From: an uncultured Clostridia bacterium
GTDB taxonomy: Bacteria > Bacillota > Clostridia > Oscillospirales > CAG-272
DNA length: 55,457 nucleotides
Direction: 5' to 3'
Assembly: GCA_944391805.1 (NCBI GenBank)
Contig: CALXUY010000023.1
Coordinates: 1-55,457 of the forward strand
Shown: positions 32,459-41,726 of the stretch, in pieces
Layout of the letters: each line of letters starts with the position of its first letter
Numbering within the stretch: the stretch's first letter is position 1
Position numbers and translations under genes: made by a program
The notes under the pieces: model-generated
Told to the model about the DNA's origin: nothing
Database searches by the model: none
The model's input: only the letters and a program-made list of their open reading frames with translations

Positions 32459-33739
32459 ATGATTACCTCGGAACTGAAGGCCGCTCTCAAGGGCGGCAGA
32501 TTTGACCAACGCCTGACCTACATCTACGGCGCCGCCGCACTGGAGGCGCAAAAAGCCCGCTACTGTGCCGCAGTGGAGACCTTTGAAGGGCTTTACGGGG
32601 CCGACCGCGAGGCCGCGCTCTACTCGGTTGCCGGAAGAAGCGAGCTTTCCGGAAACCACACCGACCACAACCACGGGCGGGTGATTGCAGCCTCGATTGA
32701 CCTGGACATCATCGCGGTTGCCTCTCCCAATCCGGACGGCGTCATCCGCATCAAAAGCGAGGGCTTCCCGGAGGACACCGTGAATCTGAATCAATTCACC
32801 GCTCCCGATCCCGCTCGTTATGGCCGCTCCGACGCCCTGATCGCGGGTATGGCTGACGGATTCCGCAGGGACGGTCACGCAGTGGGGGGCTTTGACGCCT
32901 ACACCACCTCCAATGTGCTCAAGGGCTCCGGCATCTCGTCCTCGGCCGCGTTTGAGGACATGGTGGGAAACATTCTCAACCACATCTACAATGGCGGAGA
33001 AATTGACAATGTGGAAATCGCAAAGCTGGCGCAGTACGCCGAAAACCGCTTTTTCGGCAAGCCCTGCGGCCTGATGGACCAGATGGCCTGCGCGGTGGGC
33101 GGCATCATCGCCATCGACTTTGCCGACCCGGCGGCCCCTGTCATCGACCGGATGGACTTTGACATGTCCGCGGCCGGCTACAACCTCTGCATTGTGAACA
33201 CGGGGGGCAACCATGCCGACCTGACCGACGATTACGCCGCGGTACCGGCAGAGATGAAGGCGGTTGCCGCCTACTACGGAAAATCCGTGCTGCGCGAGGT
33301 GGACGAGCAGAAGATGATTGCCGACATTCCGGCGCTGCGCTGCAAGGTAGGCGACCGTGCGGTGCTGCGCGCCCTGCACTTCTTTGCCGAAAACCGCCGG
33401 GTAGCCGAGCAGAAGGAGGCGCTGGCCGCCGGCGACCTTGACCGCTTCTTTGCAGGCGTCATCGCCTCGGGGCGCTCCTCGTTCTGCTATCTGCAGAACG
33501 TTTACGCGCCGAAGAACCCGTCCGAGCAGGGGTTGTCGCTGGCACTCTGCCTTGCCGAGCGCACACTGGAGGGCAAAAAGGCCGCATGGCGGGTGCACGG
33601 CGGCGGATTTGCCGGAACCATTCAGGCCTTTGTACCCACCGCGGAGGTGGAAAACTTCCGCCGTGTGATGGACGCCGCCTTTGGCGAAGGGCGGTGCATG
33701 GTGCTGCGCATCCGTCCGGTGGGTGCGGTGCGGATCTGA
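32459..33739 (+). CDS. galK: galactokinase (GHMP kinase)
   Basis: 426 residues. Phosphorylates galactose at C1 in the Leloir pathway. GHMP features: SVAGRSELSGNHTDHNHGRV (galactokinase signature GRxxLxGxHTDHNxG), KGSGISSSAAFE (ATP-binding GSGLSSSA-type loop), CGLMDQMACAVGG, and the C-terminal RVHGGGFAGTIQAFVP. Slightly longer than E. coli GalK (382). ATG 32459 follows AGAAAGGAA. galT and galE are not in the window; the GH36 alpha-galactosidase 2.5 kb downstream would supply galactose. Confidence 0.95.
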   Translation: MITSELKAALKGGRFDQRLTYIYGAAALEAQKARYCAAVETFEGLYGADREAALYSVAGRSELSGNHTDHNHGRVIAASIDLDIIAVASPNPDGVIRIKSEGFPEDTVNLNQFTAPDPARYGRSDALIAGMADGFRRDGHAVGGFDAYTTSNVLKGSGISSSAAFEDMVGNILNHIYNGGEIDNVEIAKLAQYAENRFFGKPCGLMDQMACAVGGIIAIDFADPAAPVIDRMDFDMSAAGYNLCIVNTGGNHADLTDDYAAVPAEMKAVAAYYGKSVLREVDEQKMIADIPALRCKVGDRAVLRALHFFAENRRVAEQKEALAAGDLDRFFAGVIASGRSSFCYLQNVYAPKNPSEQGLSLALCLAERTLEGKKAAWRVHGGGFAGTIQAFVPTAEVENFRRVMDAAFGEGRCMVLRIRPVGAVRI

Positions 33740-33934
33740 CGCTCCGAGGCACTCACATCCGTGTCTTTCATCGGGCGCGAACGGTTTCACTGCGTCGGCT
33801 CCCGTCCATGCTCCTGCAAACCGCGGCGCATCACATGTAGCCCCGCCCCTCCGGTGAACGCGCGGGGCCGCGGGCATAGCGCTGTCAGCCTGTACCGCGC
33901 CGCTTTCGTCCGTTTCCCATCCGAATTGTTCTTA

Positions 33935-33964
33935 CACAGGAGGGAGAAATTTCCCTCTCCTGTG
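33935..33964. other. hairpin in the leader of the small membrane protein gene
   Basis: CACAGGAG at 33935-33942 pairs with CTCCTGTG at 33957-33964, with imperfect pairing inside. No T-run follows. It ends about 12 bases before the AAGGAG of the next gene, so it could affect translation. The rest of 33740-33984 holds no recognised feature. Confidence 0.35.
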
Positions 33965-33984
33965 CTGCAAATAAGGAGTTCGTT

Positions 33985-34422
33985 TTGAAAATACAATTGC
34001 TTCCCAAACTTCCCAAAAAGGGAGAGAAACGCCCTCCCACCCCCGGCGCGCGTCGGCTCGCCGTTCTTCTGGCCGTCAATGTTGTACTGGCGCTGCTGCT
34101 GTACTATCTCGTTCCCGTGCTGCTTCCGGCGGGCGGCTTCCCCTATATGTCGGTCCTCTATCTGGCGGCAGGGGCGGCGCTGGCCATCTGGTATGTCGTT
34201 TATAACCGGGGCTTCCGCACACGCGGCAAGTCGCCCGCCGACCTGCCGGACAACCTGCCGCTGACCGAGCGGGAGCAGATGATTGCCGACGGCGAACGCC
34301 GGATGCGCCAATCCCGCTGGGCGCTCACGATTCTGATTCCGATTATCGTCACCTTTCTCTTCGACATGATCTATCTGTTCCTGATCCCGGAGGGGTGGAT
34401 TCCGGAGGGACTGTTTTCGTGA
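33985..34422 (+). CDS. small membrane protein with three helices
   Basis: 145 residues from TTG 33985, chosen because AAGGAG lies 7 bases before it and no better start exists. Helices at about 25-47 (LAVLLAVNVVLALLLYYLVPVLL), 53-72 (YMSVLYLAAGAALAIWYVVY) and 113-133 (ALTILIPIIVTFLFDMIYLF), with a charged loop (NLPLTEREQMIADGERRMRQS) between the second and third. Its TGA overlaps the GTG start of the next gene, so the two are translationally coupled. No known family. Confidence 0.8.
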   Translation: MKIQLLPKLPKKGEKRPPTPGARRLAVLLAVNVVLALLLYYLVPVLLPAGGFPYMSVLYLAAGAALAIWYVVYNRGFRTRGKSPADLPDNLPLTEREQMIADGERRMRQSRWALTILIPIIVTFLFDMIYLFLIPEGWIPEGLFS

Positions 34423-35240
34423 AGGACATTGAACTGTTTTCTCTCTACTCCGGCTCCGCCGGCAACGCCTTTCTGGTCGCGGCGCACGGGGTATGCTTTC
34501 TGATCGATGCAGGGAAAAGCGCGCGTTCTCTCTGCACCGCCATCCGGAGCTGCGGCCATGATCCGGATGACGTCCAGGCAATCTTCGTGACGCACGAGCA
34601 CAATGACCACATCAACGCGATTCCGGTCTTTCTCAAGCAGCACCCGGTTCCGGTTCACCTGCCCGAGGATTGCGTTTACAAGCTCGCAGACGACCCTTGG
34701 GTTCAGGAGCGGCTTTGCCCGCATACCCCCGTGGACAGCGTGCTGCTGGGAGACATCCGCATCACCTCCTTCCCCACCCCGCATGACAGCCGGGGATCGG
34801 TTGGCTATCGGGTAGAGATTCCTACGCCCGACGGGATGTTCCGTTTGGGATATGCCACCGACATCGGCTACGCCGCGCCAATCGTGGAGCAGAATCTGAC
34901 CGGATGCCAGGCCGTGGTGCTCGAGAGCAACCACGACCCGGACATGCTGCGGAACGGGCCATACCCCGCATTTCTCAAGCAGCGCATTGCATCCCGGCGC
35001 GGGCACCTTTCCAACGCCGAAAGCGCATGTCTTGCCGCGCGGCTCTGCTCCGCCGGTACCCGCAGCCTGATGTTGGCGCACCTGAGCATGGAAAACAACA
35101 CACCCGATACGGCGTACAGCGAATGCTTCGGCTGCATTGCCAGCGACGCGGTGCAGCTCTGCATTGCACAGCCCGACTGCGTGACCGAGCTGCCGCTGGA
35201 GCCGGGGGCGGACATGGAGGGCCGGATATGCTCCATCTGA
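34419..35240 (+). CDS. metallo-beta-lactamase-fold hydrolase, YycJ/VicX-like
   Basis: 273 residues. MBL core: LYSGSAGNAFLVAAHGVCFLIDAG (in part: SGSAGNAFLV), metal motif THEHNDHINAIP (HxHxDH), ATDIGYAAP and HLSMENNTPDTA. The N-terminal SLxSGSxGN pattern is typical of YycJ-type hydrolases found near walRK and rlmH. Likely an intracellular phosphodiesterase or nuclease. GTG 34419 overlaps the previous stop codon; the end overlaps rlmH by 13 bases, giving a tight three-gene operon. Confidence 0.88.
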   Translation: MKDIELFSLYSGSAGNAFLVAAHGVCFLIDAGKSARSLCTAIRSCGHDPDDVQAIFVTHEHNDHINAIPVFLKQHPVPVHLPEDCVYKLADDPWVQERLCPHTPVDSVLLGDIRITSFPTPHDSRGSVGYRVEIPTPDGMFRLGYATDIGYAAPIVEQNLTGCQAVVLESNHDPDMLRNGPYPAFLKQRIASRRGHLSNAESACLAARLCSAGTRSLMLAHLSMENNTPDTAYSECFGCIASDAVQLCIAQPDCVTELPLEPGADMEGRICSI

Positions 35241-35707
35241 CCGTGATTGCCGTGGGCAGCCTGAAGGAGACCTGGTGGCGGGATGCAGCCGCCGAATATG
35301 AAAAACGGCTGGCCGCCTACTGCAAGCCCGAATGCATACAAATCAAGGAGAGTCCGCTGCCCCAATCTCCCACCGCCGGGCAGATTGCCGCCGCATTGGG
35401 CGCCGAGGGCAAGCAGATTCTCGCCGTCATGCCGCCGCGCGCCTATCGCGTGGCGCTCTGCGTGGAGGGGAAGCAATGCTCCTCCGAGGGGCTTGCCGCG
35501 CAGCTCGGCCGCGTCGGCGACACGCACGGCAGCGTCTGCTTCGTCATCGGCTCGTCTCATGGCCTGTCTGATGAGGTCAAACAGGCCTGCGATCTGCGGC
35601 TGTCGGTCTCCCGGTTGACCTTTCCCCATCAGCTCATGCGGGTGCTTCTGCTCGAAACGCTCTACCGCTCGCTCGGCATCCTGCACGGCTCCAAATATCA
35701 CAAATGA
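35228..35707 (+). CDS. rlmH: 23S rRNA (pseudouridine1915-N3)-methyltransferase
   Basis: 159 residues, the usual RlmH length. SAM-dependent SPOUT-fold enzyme that methylates pseudouridine 1915 in helix 69. Motifs: LTVIAVGSLKETWW at the start, CFVIGSSHGL (SAM-knot glycine loop) and the strongly conserved end LTFPHQLMRVLLLETLYRS, then HGSKYHK. ATG 35228 lies inside the end of the upstream gene. A terminator follows directly. Confidence 0.96.
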   Translation: MLHLTVIAVGSLKETWWRDAAAEYEKRLAAYCKPECIQIKESPLPQSPTAGQIAAALGAEGKQILAVMPPRAYRVALCVEGKQCSSEGLAAQLGRVGDTHGSVCFVIGSSHGLSDEVKQACDLRLSVSRLTFPHQLMRVLLLETLYRSLGILHGSKYHK

Positions 35708-35712
35708 TGCAA

Positions 35713-35741
35713 AAGGATTCATTCGCAACGAATGAATCCTT
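35713..35741 (+). terminator. terminator hairpin, left copy
   Basis: AAGGATTCATTCG (35713-35725) pairs with CGAATGAATCCTT (35729-35741). It follows rlmH by 5 bases and directly abuts the palindromic element; a near-identical hairpin sits on the other side (36065-36091). Confidence 0.75.
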
Positions 35742-36064
35742 GAGACTGTAGACCAAAGCAACAGCTTTCGTCAGTTTGGCTAAAGTTTTCGCCCGCCTTT
35801 TTCAAAAGGCGGCACGGATCCAACGCCGTGGGGCGTTGGTCGCCGCCCGCAGGCGGCGAAATTCCTATACGGCGGCGAACTCGCGAAGCGATTCGCGGAT
35901 TTGCTTGCAAATCCTTTTCTTATTTGGGCAAACTCTGCGAAGCAGATTTGTGGCTGAGCCATGCGAAGCCTTTGCTTCTTTCTTTGCGCCTACACGCTCA
36001 AAGAAAAAGCGGACAAGCGCTTTTGTGCAATCTTTATTTGATGTGCCTTTTGTCTACAACCTCA
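35742..36064. repeat. terminator-associated palindromic element, copy 2 (323 bp)
   Basis: Inverted copy of 4051-4503. Terminal repeats GAGACTGTAGAC (35742-35753) and GTCTACAACCTC (36053-36064) form an imperfect inverted pair. The body shares with copy 1 long blocks such as GCTTCTTTCTTTGCGCCTAC and ACGCCCCACGGCGTTGG in reverse. It lacks several small palindromes present in copy 1. Frames inside are not conserved between copies. Confidence 0.85.
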
Positions 36065-36096
36065 GGATTTATTCGCAACGAATGAATCCTTTTTAT
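36065..36096 (+). terminator. terminator hairpin, right copy
   Basis: AGGATTTATTCG pairs with CGAATGAATCCT, followed by TTTTT. It matches the hairpin at 35713-35741 on the other side of the element with one difference in the left arm. Confidence 0.75.
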
Positions 36097-36211
36097 TGAT
36101 TGTGATTTCACATTTTTAGATGAAGAACAATTCTTATTATTGATTTTGCGCACACGACCGAATTCATTCGGAAAGAATTTCCCTTGCCGATGGAGAAAGC
36201 CAAAAAATCAC

Positions 36212-36240
36212 TTGCCTTTCCGGCCCAACTATGATATAAT
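36212..36240 (+). promoter_or_regulatory. promoter of the alpha-galactosidase operon
   Basis: TTGCCT (36212-36217) and TATAAT (36235-36240), 17-base spacer, about 45 bases before the start codon. Confidence 0.75.
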
Positions 36241-36287
36241 CAAGATGAAGATTTTCTGATTTCAAACGCACAAGGAGGACGCTTTTC

Positions 36288-38480
36288 ATGCCCATTCAAT
36301 TTGACGCGGAAAACAGGGTTTTCAAACTGGATTCCGCGAGTACCAGCTACCTGCTGCAGATCGGTCCGTTCGACTACCTGCTGCACCTCTACTACGGCGC
36401 AAAAATTCCCGACACCGATCTCGGCTACCTCGCCTACACCTGCCGCCACGCCTCGGTCTGCCCCCGGGTGACCATGGACGAGCCGTATTTCAGCAAGGAT
36501 CTGCACCGGATGGAGTATTCCTGCAACGGCTGCGGAGACTTCCGCGGCAGCGCGCTCTCAATTCTGCGCGCCAGCGGCACCGCCGACACCGACATCAAAT
36601 ACGTCTCCCACCGCATCTCCCGGGGCAAGCCCCGGCTGCCCGGGCAGCCTGCCACCTATGCCGCCGAGGACGAGGCCGACACGCTCGAGCTGCTCTGCCG
36701 CGACGAGGTCAGCGGAGCCGAGGTCACACTGTTTTACACCGTGTTTGCCAACCACGGCGCGATGACGCGCCACACGGTGGTACGCAACGCCTCGGAGCAG
36801 CCGATGGAGCTGCAGCGCGTGATGAGCACCTGTGTGGACTTCCACGACGCGCGCGATATGGATTTCATTCACCTCTGGGGCAACTGGGGCCGGGAGCGCA
36901 CGCCTGAGCGCGCGCCGCTGCTGCACGGCACGCAGTCGGTTGCCAGCAAGCGGGGCTGCTCCTCCCATGCGCACAACCCGTTTGTGGCGCTCTGCTCGCA
37001 CGACGCCACCGAGGAGAGCGGCGACGCCTACGGCTTTCATCTGGTGTATTCGGGCAACTTTCTCGCCTCGGCCGAAATGGATTCGGATGGCGGCGCCCGG
37101 GTACTGCTGGGCATCAACCCCGAGGGCTTTCTCTGGCGGTTGGAGCCGGGCGAGAGCTTCTGCACGCCCGAAGCGGTGATGGTCTACTCGGATCAAGGGC
37201 TGGGCGGCATGAGCCGCATTCTGCACCGGCTCTACCGGAACAACCTCTGCCGCGGGCCGTGGAAAAACCGCGAGCGGCCGATTCTGGTCAACAACTGGGA
37301 GGCCACCTATTTCGACTTTGACGAGAAAAAGCTCTATGAGCTGGCAAAAACAGCGGCCGACCTGGGCATCGAAATGCTGGTCATGGACGACGGCTGGTTC
37401 GGCGCGCGCAATTCCGAACGCGCGGGGCTTGGGGATTGGTACGTCAACGAGAACAAGCTCCGCGGGGGACTGGGCAGGCTGACCGAGCGCATCAACGCAC
37501 TGGGGCTGAAATTCGGCATCTGGTTCGAGCCGGAAATGGTCTCGCGGGACAGCGAGCTCTTCCGCCGCCATCCCGATTGGGCGCTGCAAGCCCCCGGACG
37601 GCAGATGAGCATTGCCCGGCACCAATACGTGCTGGATATGAGCCGGGCCGATGTGCGGGACTACCTGTTCGGCTGCATGAAGCAGGTATTGGATCATGCC
37701 AACATCGCCTATGTCAAATGGGATTTCAACCGCAGCCTCACCGAGGTGGGAAGCGCGCTGCTCGAGGCCGGCCGCCAGCAGGAGGTGTTCCACCGCTATG
37801 TGCTGGGGCTTTACGAGCTGCTCGAGCGTCTGCTCACGGCCTACCCCGACCTGCTGCTGGAGGGCTGTGCCAGCGGCGGGGGACGCTTTGACCCCGCCAT
37901 GCTCTATTACTCCCCGCAGATCTGGACCAGCGACGACACCGACGCCATCGAGCGCCTGGACATTCAGTACGGCACCTCGCTCTGCTACCCCGTCTCCTCG
38001 ATGGGCGCGCACGTCTCTGCCTGCCCGAACCACCAGGTGCGGCGCACCACACCGCTGAAAACCCGGGGAGACGTGGCGCTTTCCGGCACCTTCGGCTACG
38101 AGCTGGATCTGGGAAAGCTGACCGACGAGGAAAAGGAGGAGGTGCGCCGCCAGTGCGCCGACTACCACAAGTATTACAATGTCATTCACAACGGCGACCT
38201 CTACCGCCTGATTTCCCCGTGGAAGGATCGCGCCCGCTGCGCATGGAGCTTTGTCTCCCCCGACCGGCGGGAGGCGCTGGTGACCTATGTGGTCATGCGC
38301 GGCGGAGTGTACGAGCGGCATTACCTGCGGCTCTGCGGGCTGGATCCCACCCTGCGCTACCGCGTGGAAAGCAGCGGGCAGGTGCTCTCGGGAGCGGCGT
38401 TGATGAACGCGGGGCTGTGCATTCCCGAAAACCTGCGGGACTTCACCTCCCGCATCATACACCTGAAGGCGGTGGACTGA
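36288..38480 (+). CDS. GH36 alpha-galactosidase
   Basis: 730 residues, typical of tetrameric bacterial GH36 enzymes. Releases galactose from raffinose-type sugars and galactomannan side chains. N-terminal beta-supersandwich, then the catalytic barrel: VNNWEATYFDFDEKKLYELA (in part), VMDDGWFGAR, YVKWDFNR with the nucleophile Asp near residue 479, and WTSDDTDAIERL with the acid/base Asp near 548. No signal peptide, so it acts on imported oligosaccharides. ATG 36288 has AAGGAGG upstream. A metallophosphoesterase follows after one base. It may work with galK upstream and beta-mannosidase downstream. Confidence 0.95.
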   Translation: MPIQFDAENRVFKLDSASTSYLLQIGPFDYLLHLYYGAKIPDTDLGYLAYTCRHASVCPRVTMDEPYFSKDLHRMEYSCNGCGDFRGSALSILRASGTADTDIKYVSHRISRGKPRLPGQPATYAAEDEADTLELLCRDEVSGAEVTLFYTVFANHGAMTRHTVVRNASEQPMELQRVMSTCVDFHDARDMDFIHLWGNWGRERTPERAPLLHGTQSVASKRGCSSHAHNPFVALCSHDATEESGDAYGFHLVYSGNFLASAEMDSDGGARVLLGINPEGFLWRLEPGESFCTPEAVMVYSDQGLGGMSRILHRLYRNNLCRGPWKNRERPILVNNWEATYFDFDEKKLYELAKTAADLGIEMLVMDDGWFGARNSERAGLGDWYVNENKLRGGLGRLTERINALGLKFGIWFEPEMVSRDSELFRRHPDWALQAPGRQMSIARHQYVLDMSRADVRDYLFGCMKQVLDHANIAYVKWDFNRSLTEVGSALLEAGRQQEVFHRYVLGLYELLERLLTAYPDLLLEGCASGGGRFDPAMLYYSPQIWTSDDTDAIERLDIQYGTSLCYPVSSMGAHVSACPNHQVRRTTPLKTRGDVALSGTFGYELDLGKLTDEEKEEVRRQCADYHKYYNVIHNGDLYRLISPWKDRARCAWSFVSPDRREALVTYVVMRGGVYERHYLRLCGLDPTLRYRVESSGQVLSGAALMNAGLCIPENLRDFTSRIIHLKAVD

Positions 38481-38481
38481 C

Positions 38482-39189
38482 ATGCGGCTGGGACTGTTTG
38501 CCGACCCGCACTACTGCCGGGCCGATGTGCTCTGCCGTACCCGGCGGCCGCGGCTCTCGCTTGACAAAATCCGGGCGGCGATGGAAGCGTTTGCAGCCTC
38601 GGGAGTGGAGCTTTGCATCTGCATGGGCGACCTGATTGACCACTGCGACAGCGCGGAGGAAAGCAGGCAATGCCTAGACGAGGTCATGAGCCTGATTCGC
38701 TCCTACCCGCTTCCCTTCCGCCTGCTGCCGGGCAACCATGATTACGGCGTATTTTCTGCAGAGGAATTTTTTGCCCGCACCGGCTGCCCGATCCCCCCCT
38801 GCACACTGGATACCGATTCGCACCGGCTGATCTTTCTGGACGCGAACTACCGCTCGGATTTCCGCCGCTTTGATGTGGCGGGGGTGGGCTGGAAGGACGC
38901 AAACCTCCCTCCCGAGCAGCTCGTCTTCCTGCAAACCGCGCTTTCCGATACCGACAAGCCCTGCGTGGTGCTGATTCACGAAAATCTTGACGACGGCGTT
39001 CAGATCGACCACGTGGTGAAAAACGCCGGCGACGCCAGACGCATCATAGAGGAGAGCGGAAAGGTGCCGCTGGTAATTCAGGGGCACTACCACAAGGGTG
39101 CTGACCGCATCATCAACGGCATCCGCTATCTCACGCTCCCCGCTATGTGTGAGGGAGAGGAAAACCACTATCTGGTATTGGACATCTGA
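38482..39189 (+). CDS. calcineurin-like metallophosphoesterase
   Basis: 235 residues. Phosphoesterase metal-site motifs in order: GLFADPHYC (DxH), CMGDLIDHCD (GDxxD), LLPGNHDYG (GNHD), VVLIHENLDDG and VIQGHYHKGAD (GHxH). A cytoplasmic phosphodiesterase or phosphatase of unknown substrate. Starts one base after the alpha-galactosidase stop, so co-transcribed. A strong terminator lies about 260 bases downstream. Confidence 0.9.
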   Translation: MRLGLFADPHYCRADVLCRTRRPRLSLDKIRAAMEAFAASGVELCICMGDLIDHCDSAEESRQCLDEVMSLIRSYPLPFRLLPGNHDYGVFSAEEFFARTGCPIPPCTLDTDSHRLIFLDANYRSDFRRFDVAGVGWKDANLPPEQLVFLQTALSDTDKPCVVLIHENLDDGVQIDHVVKNAGDARRIIEESGKVPLVIQGHYHKGADRIINGIRYLTLPAMCEGEENHYLVLDI

Positions 39190-39448
39190 CCGCTGCCGTT
39201 CGCGTCATCTGACTGCTGCCAGAGGGCGAAATCCGCTGCCGGGCATTCAATTCTGCCGGCATCGCGTATCCGTTCGGGCGGCGGAACCGCCAGTCAGTCA
39301 CCGCTGCGGCAAATTATTATGGCAAGTTACCGCTCGCCCATTTTCCTGTAACTTCGATCTGTCTCTCCCTCCCCGGAAGAACCGGAGGTTGCTTTTCACC
39401 ACTAATATCGCAAAATCCCGAATGCAAAAGCCTTCGGGCCAGCCTGTC
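39190..39448. other. intergenic stretch without recognised feature
   Basis: About 260 bases between the metallophosphoesterase and the first terminator hairpin. Short GC-rich inverted repeats occur, but I see no gene, RNA or repeat shared with the rest of the window. Confidence 0.5.
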
Positions 39449-39488
39449 AAAAAACGCCCATCAAGCGAGAACAATGATGGGCGTTTTT
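39449..39488. terminator. bidirectional intrinsic terminator
   Basis: AAAAACGCCCATCA pairs with TGATGGGCGTTTTT around an 11-base loop. A-run on the left and T-run on the right, so it can serve the plus-strand galactosidase operon and the minus-strand cluster. Confidence 0.85.
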
Positions 39489-39502
39489 CGATAAGCTGAA
39501 AA

Positions 39503-39525
39503 GCGGCGGGACCAAACCCCGCCGC
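39503..39525. terminator. GC-rich hairpin next to the MITE-like element
   Basis: GCGGCGGG (39503-39510) pairs with CCCGCCGC (39518-39525), followed by CTATTT. It abuts the terminal repeat of the element starting at 39532. Confidence 0.5.
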
Positions 39526-39531
39526 CTATTT

Positions 39532-39714
39532 AAGGCAACACCGCGCAATTCACGGCTCGCGCCTTGAGCACACAACTTTTTGCATCTTTTTCGTCAAACT
39601 GCACAAATCTCCTTGTCAATAGATTTACTATTGCCGGCGTCGTTTTGGTTTGTTTGAAAATCTGACGTGTAGAGAGCCAAACGGCGCACAGTTAAAATTG
39701 TGCGGTGTTGCCTT
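39532..39714. repeat. MITE-like dispersed element, copy B (183 bp)
   Basis: Complete copy with 19-base terminal inverted repeats, AAGGCAACACCGCGCAATT (39532-39550) and AATTGTGCGGTGTTGCCTT (39696-39714), one mismatch. The interior matches 1-125 over most of its length. No coding capacity. I see no clear target duplication. It lies between a terminator and the 3' end of the minus-strand cluster. Confidence 0.82.
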
Positions 39715-39848
39715 GACTTTTATTAGCAGGTTTCCCGAATGTTTTTGCAATGATTCTGCCGCCAAAATCATTTCGCCGTTGACGGGATAACAGTTCCTCC
39801 AAAAGCGTCCAACGCAACACATAAACAATCCAGCGAGGCCGTGGAAGA

Positions 39849-41675
39849 TTATCCGATATGTTTTAGCACATCCGGGAGAAAATCGGCTGCGAACAGATGC
39901 ACCCTGTCCGCGCCATGCGTCTCAAGAAACTCCACCCGGATTTCCATTGCCCTGCAGTGCAGCGGGATAACCAGCAGCGAGAGGCAGTTGTCATCGGCGC
40001 GAAACACCTCCCGGCCATCCGCATATACCGCCAGCCTTTTGACGATGGTAGCCGCCACGCGCACCGGACGGAAATCCATGCCGGTGTGCAACTTCATTGC
40101 GAAAATCCGCATCTTCCGGTTGACCGAAACCGACTCCCGGCTGTAGTCGGGATCCATCCTGAGACGAAGAAAGCCAAACGTCTCCGGGCTGTCAAACGCA
40201 AAACAGAGGTTCTCTCCCACATGAAGGGAAACTCCGTTTTCGTCACCGTCTTTCCGCGGCCGTTCCCATCCGTTGAACAGCCTGCTCCGCTCATCCTCGC
40301 TGAGGTTGAGCCATGCCTTCAGGGTCTGCTCCGATGGAAACCTGCGGATATGCGGCAAAAAGATGCCATCGTCCAGCACTGCACGCTGCAACTCCTCCAG
40401 ATGCCGCTCGTAAACCCCGCGCGGAGAGCAGCGATGCGACAGCGCGATCGCTGCGGCCGTCCCCATGGCCTGCCCCAGTAGGGAGCAGGTCCCCATCACT
40501 CTGGTGGATGACAACGCCACGTGGCTCACGCTGATATTGCGGCCTGCGAACATCAGGTTTTCTATGTTTTTGGAATAAAGTGCCCGATAGGGCAGCCCGT
40601 AAGGCTCCTGCAGCGGAATCATGACCGACGGCGTGTTGCTGTGGGGATTTTTCTCCATACCGTACGGATTGTGGTCGTCCATGGGCCATCCGCCATAGGC
40701 GATTTCGTCCGGAAAATGTCCGCCGGATACCAGATCATGCTCGGTCACGGTGATATCTCCGACATATCGCCCGGACTCACGCTTGCCGGGAAGAAAGCCA
40801 ACCCACTCGAGATCCCAGTTTTCCATCCCGTGATCGCCCTGATTTTTGATATGATCCCATACGCCGTAAATATTGGCCAGCAAACGGTCCCTCACGCGGT
40901 CCGCATCGTGAATGGTATCGAGATTTCCGCCCAGCTCCACCCACCACAGGTTGCAGCCGCTGGTTGCAACTCTATGGTCGCGGAGCTGGGCATGCACGCT
41001 CTCCCCGTCGTCTCCGCTGAAGGATTCGTCCGTCGGAAACCGGCTCGCAAAGGAGGGGGGAATGAACCGGACGGGATGATCGGTTTCACGTGCCGCCAGA
41101 ATCACCGACATTCCCATCGTATGGCTGTCCGCACGGTCCTGCGCCAGCGTTTCACCATAGGTCTCCTTTGCCTCCCTGCCCTTGCGCCAGAACGCGCCGG
41201 TGAGAGGGGCCAGAATGCTGTCACCGGAGCAATCCGCAAACAGCTCGGCGTACACCGTAAACCATGTGTAGGTGGTGCTCTGCCACGCGGTGACGCTCCG
41301 GATACCGGTGTTGGTCCCGTTCATGCTGGCGTCCACACAGGAGGTGTTCAGCAGCATCCGGATATTCGGGTTTTCATACACCATTCCGTACAGTGTCGCG
41401 TCAAACAGCGAGTGCACCAGCGTGGGATTGCCGTGGATGTTTCGTTCCTCCAACTCGGAGATCAGGCCGCTCTCCCGGTTGTAAACGCCATGCGCCCCCC
41501 GCACCCACATCCGGATCTCGGACGATGCGTTTCCGCCCAGCATCGGCCGATCCTGAATCAGCACAACCTTCGCTCCTCTTCTGGCGGCGGCCAGCGCCGC
41601 AAAGGAGCCTGCCAGTCCCCCGCCGATCACGCAAAGCTCACAGCGGATGGTCTCATGACGTAAATTCGGATTCAT
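39849..41675 (-). CDS. FAD-dependent oxidoreductase of glycan-utilisation loci
   Basis: 608 residues. N-terminal FAD-binding fold: CELCVIGGGLAGSFAALAAA with ARRGAKVVLIQDRPMLGGNASSE, matching the FAD_oxidored (PF12831-like) group common in polysaccharide loci. A second conserved region, NLMFAGRNISVSHVALSSTR and GTCSLLGQAMGTAAAIAL, completes the flavin site. The C-terminal 120 residues look like a beta-sandwich. No signal peptide, so cytoplasmic; substrate unknown, perhaps a modified sugar. ATG 41675 follows GGAGG. Last gene of the minus-strand operon. Confidence 0.9.
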   Translation of the reverse strand: MNPNLRHETIRCELCVIGGGLAGSFAALAAARRGAKVVLIQDRPMLGGNASSEIRMWVRGAHGVYNRESGLISELEERNIHGNPTLVHSLFDATLYGMVYENPNIRMLLNTSCVDASMNGTNTGIRSVTAWQSTTYTWFTVYAELFADCSGDSILAPLTGAFWRKGREAKETYGETLAQDRADSHTMGMSVILAARETDHPVRFIPPSFASRFPTDESFSGDDGESVHAQLRDHRVATSGCNLWWVELGGNLDTIHDADRVRDRLLANIYGVWDHIKNQGDHGMENWDLEWVGFLPGKRESGRYVGDITVTEHDLVSGGHFPDEIAYGGWPMDDHNPYGMEKNPHSNTPSVMIPLQEPYGLPYRALYSKNIENLMFAGRNISVSHVALSSTRVMGTCSLLGQAMGTAAAIALSHRCSPRGVYERHLEELQRAVLDDGIFLPHIRRFPSEQTLKAWLNLSEDERSRLFNGWERPRKDGDENGVSLHVGENLCFAFDSPETFGFLRLRMDPDYSRESVSVNRKMRIFAMKLHTGMDFRPVRVAATIVKRLAVYADGREVFRADDNCLSLLVIPLHCRAMEIRVEFLETHGADRVHLFAADFLPDVLKHIG

Positions 41676-41726
41676 ACTGTACCTCCGCTTCAGCCGATAT
41701 TCCCAACGGGAAAGCCCTTCCGGCAC

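Noticed and set aside
36558..38483. Long minus-strand frame opposite the alpha-galactosidase
   Set aside because: Antisense shadow; the plus strand encodes all GH36 motifs.
39628..39828. 66-residue minus-strand frame after the oxidoreductase
   Set aside because: It starts in intergenic DNA and ends inside the MITE-like element, without a ribosome binding site.
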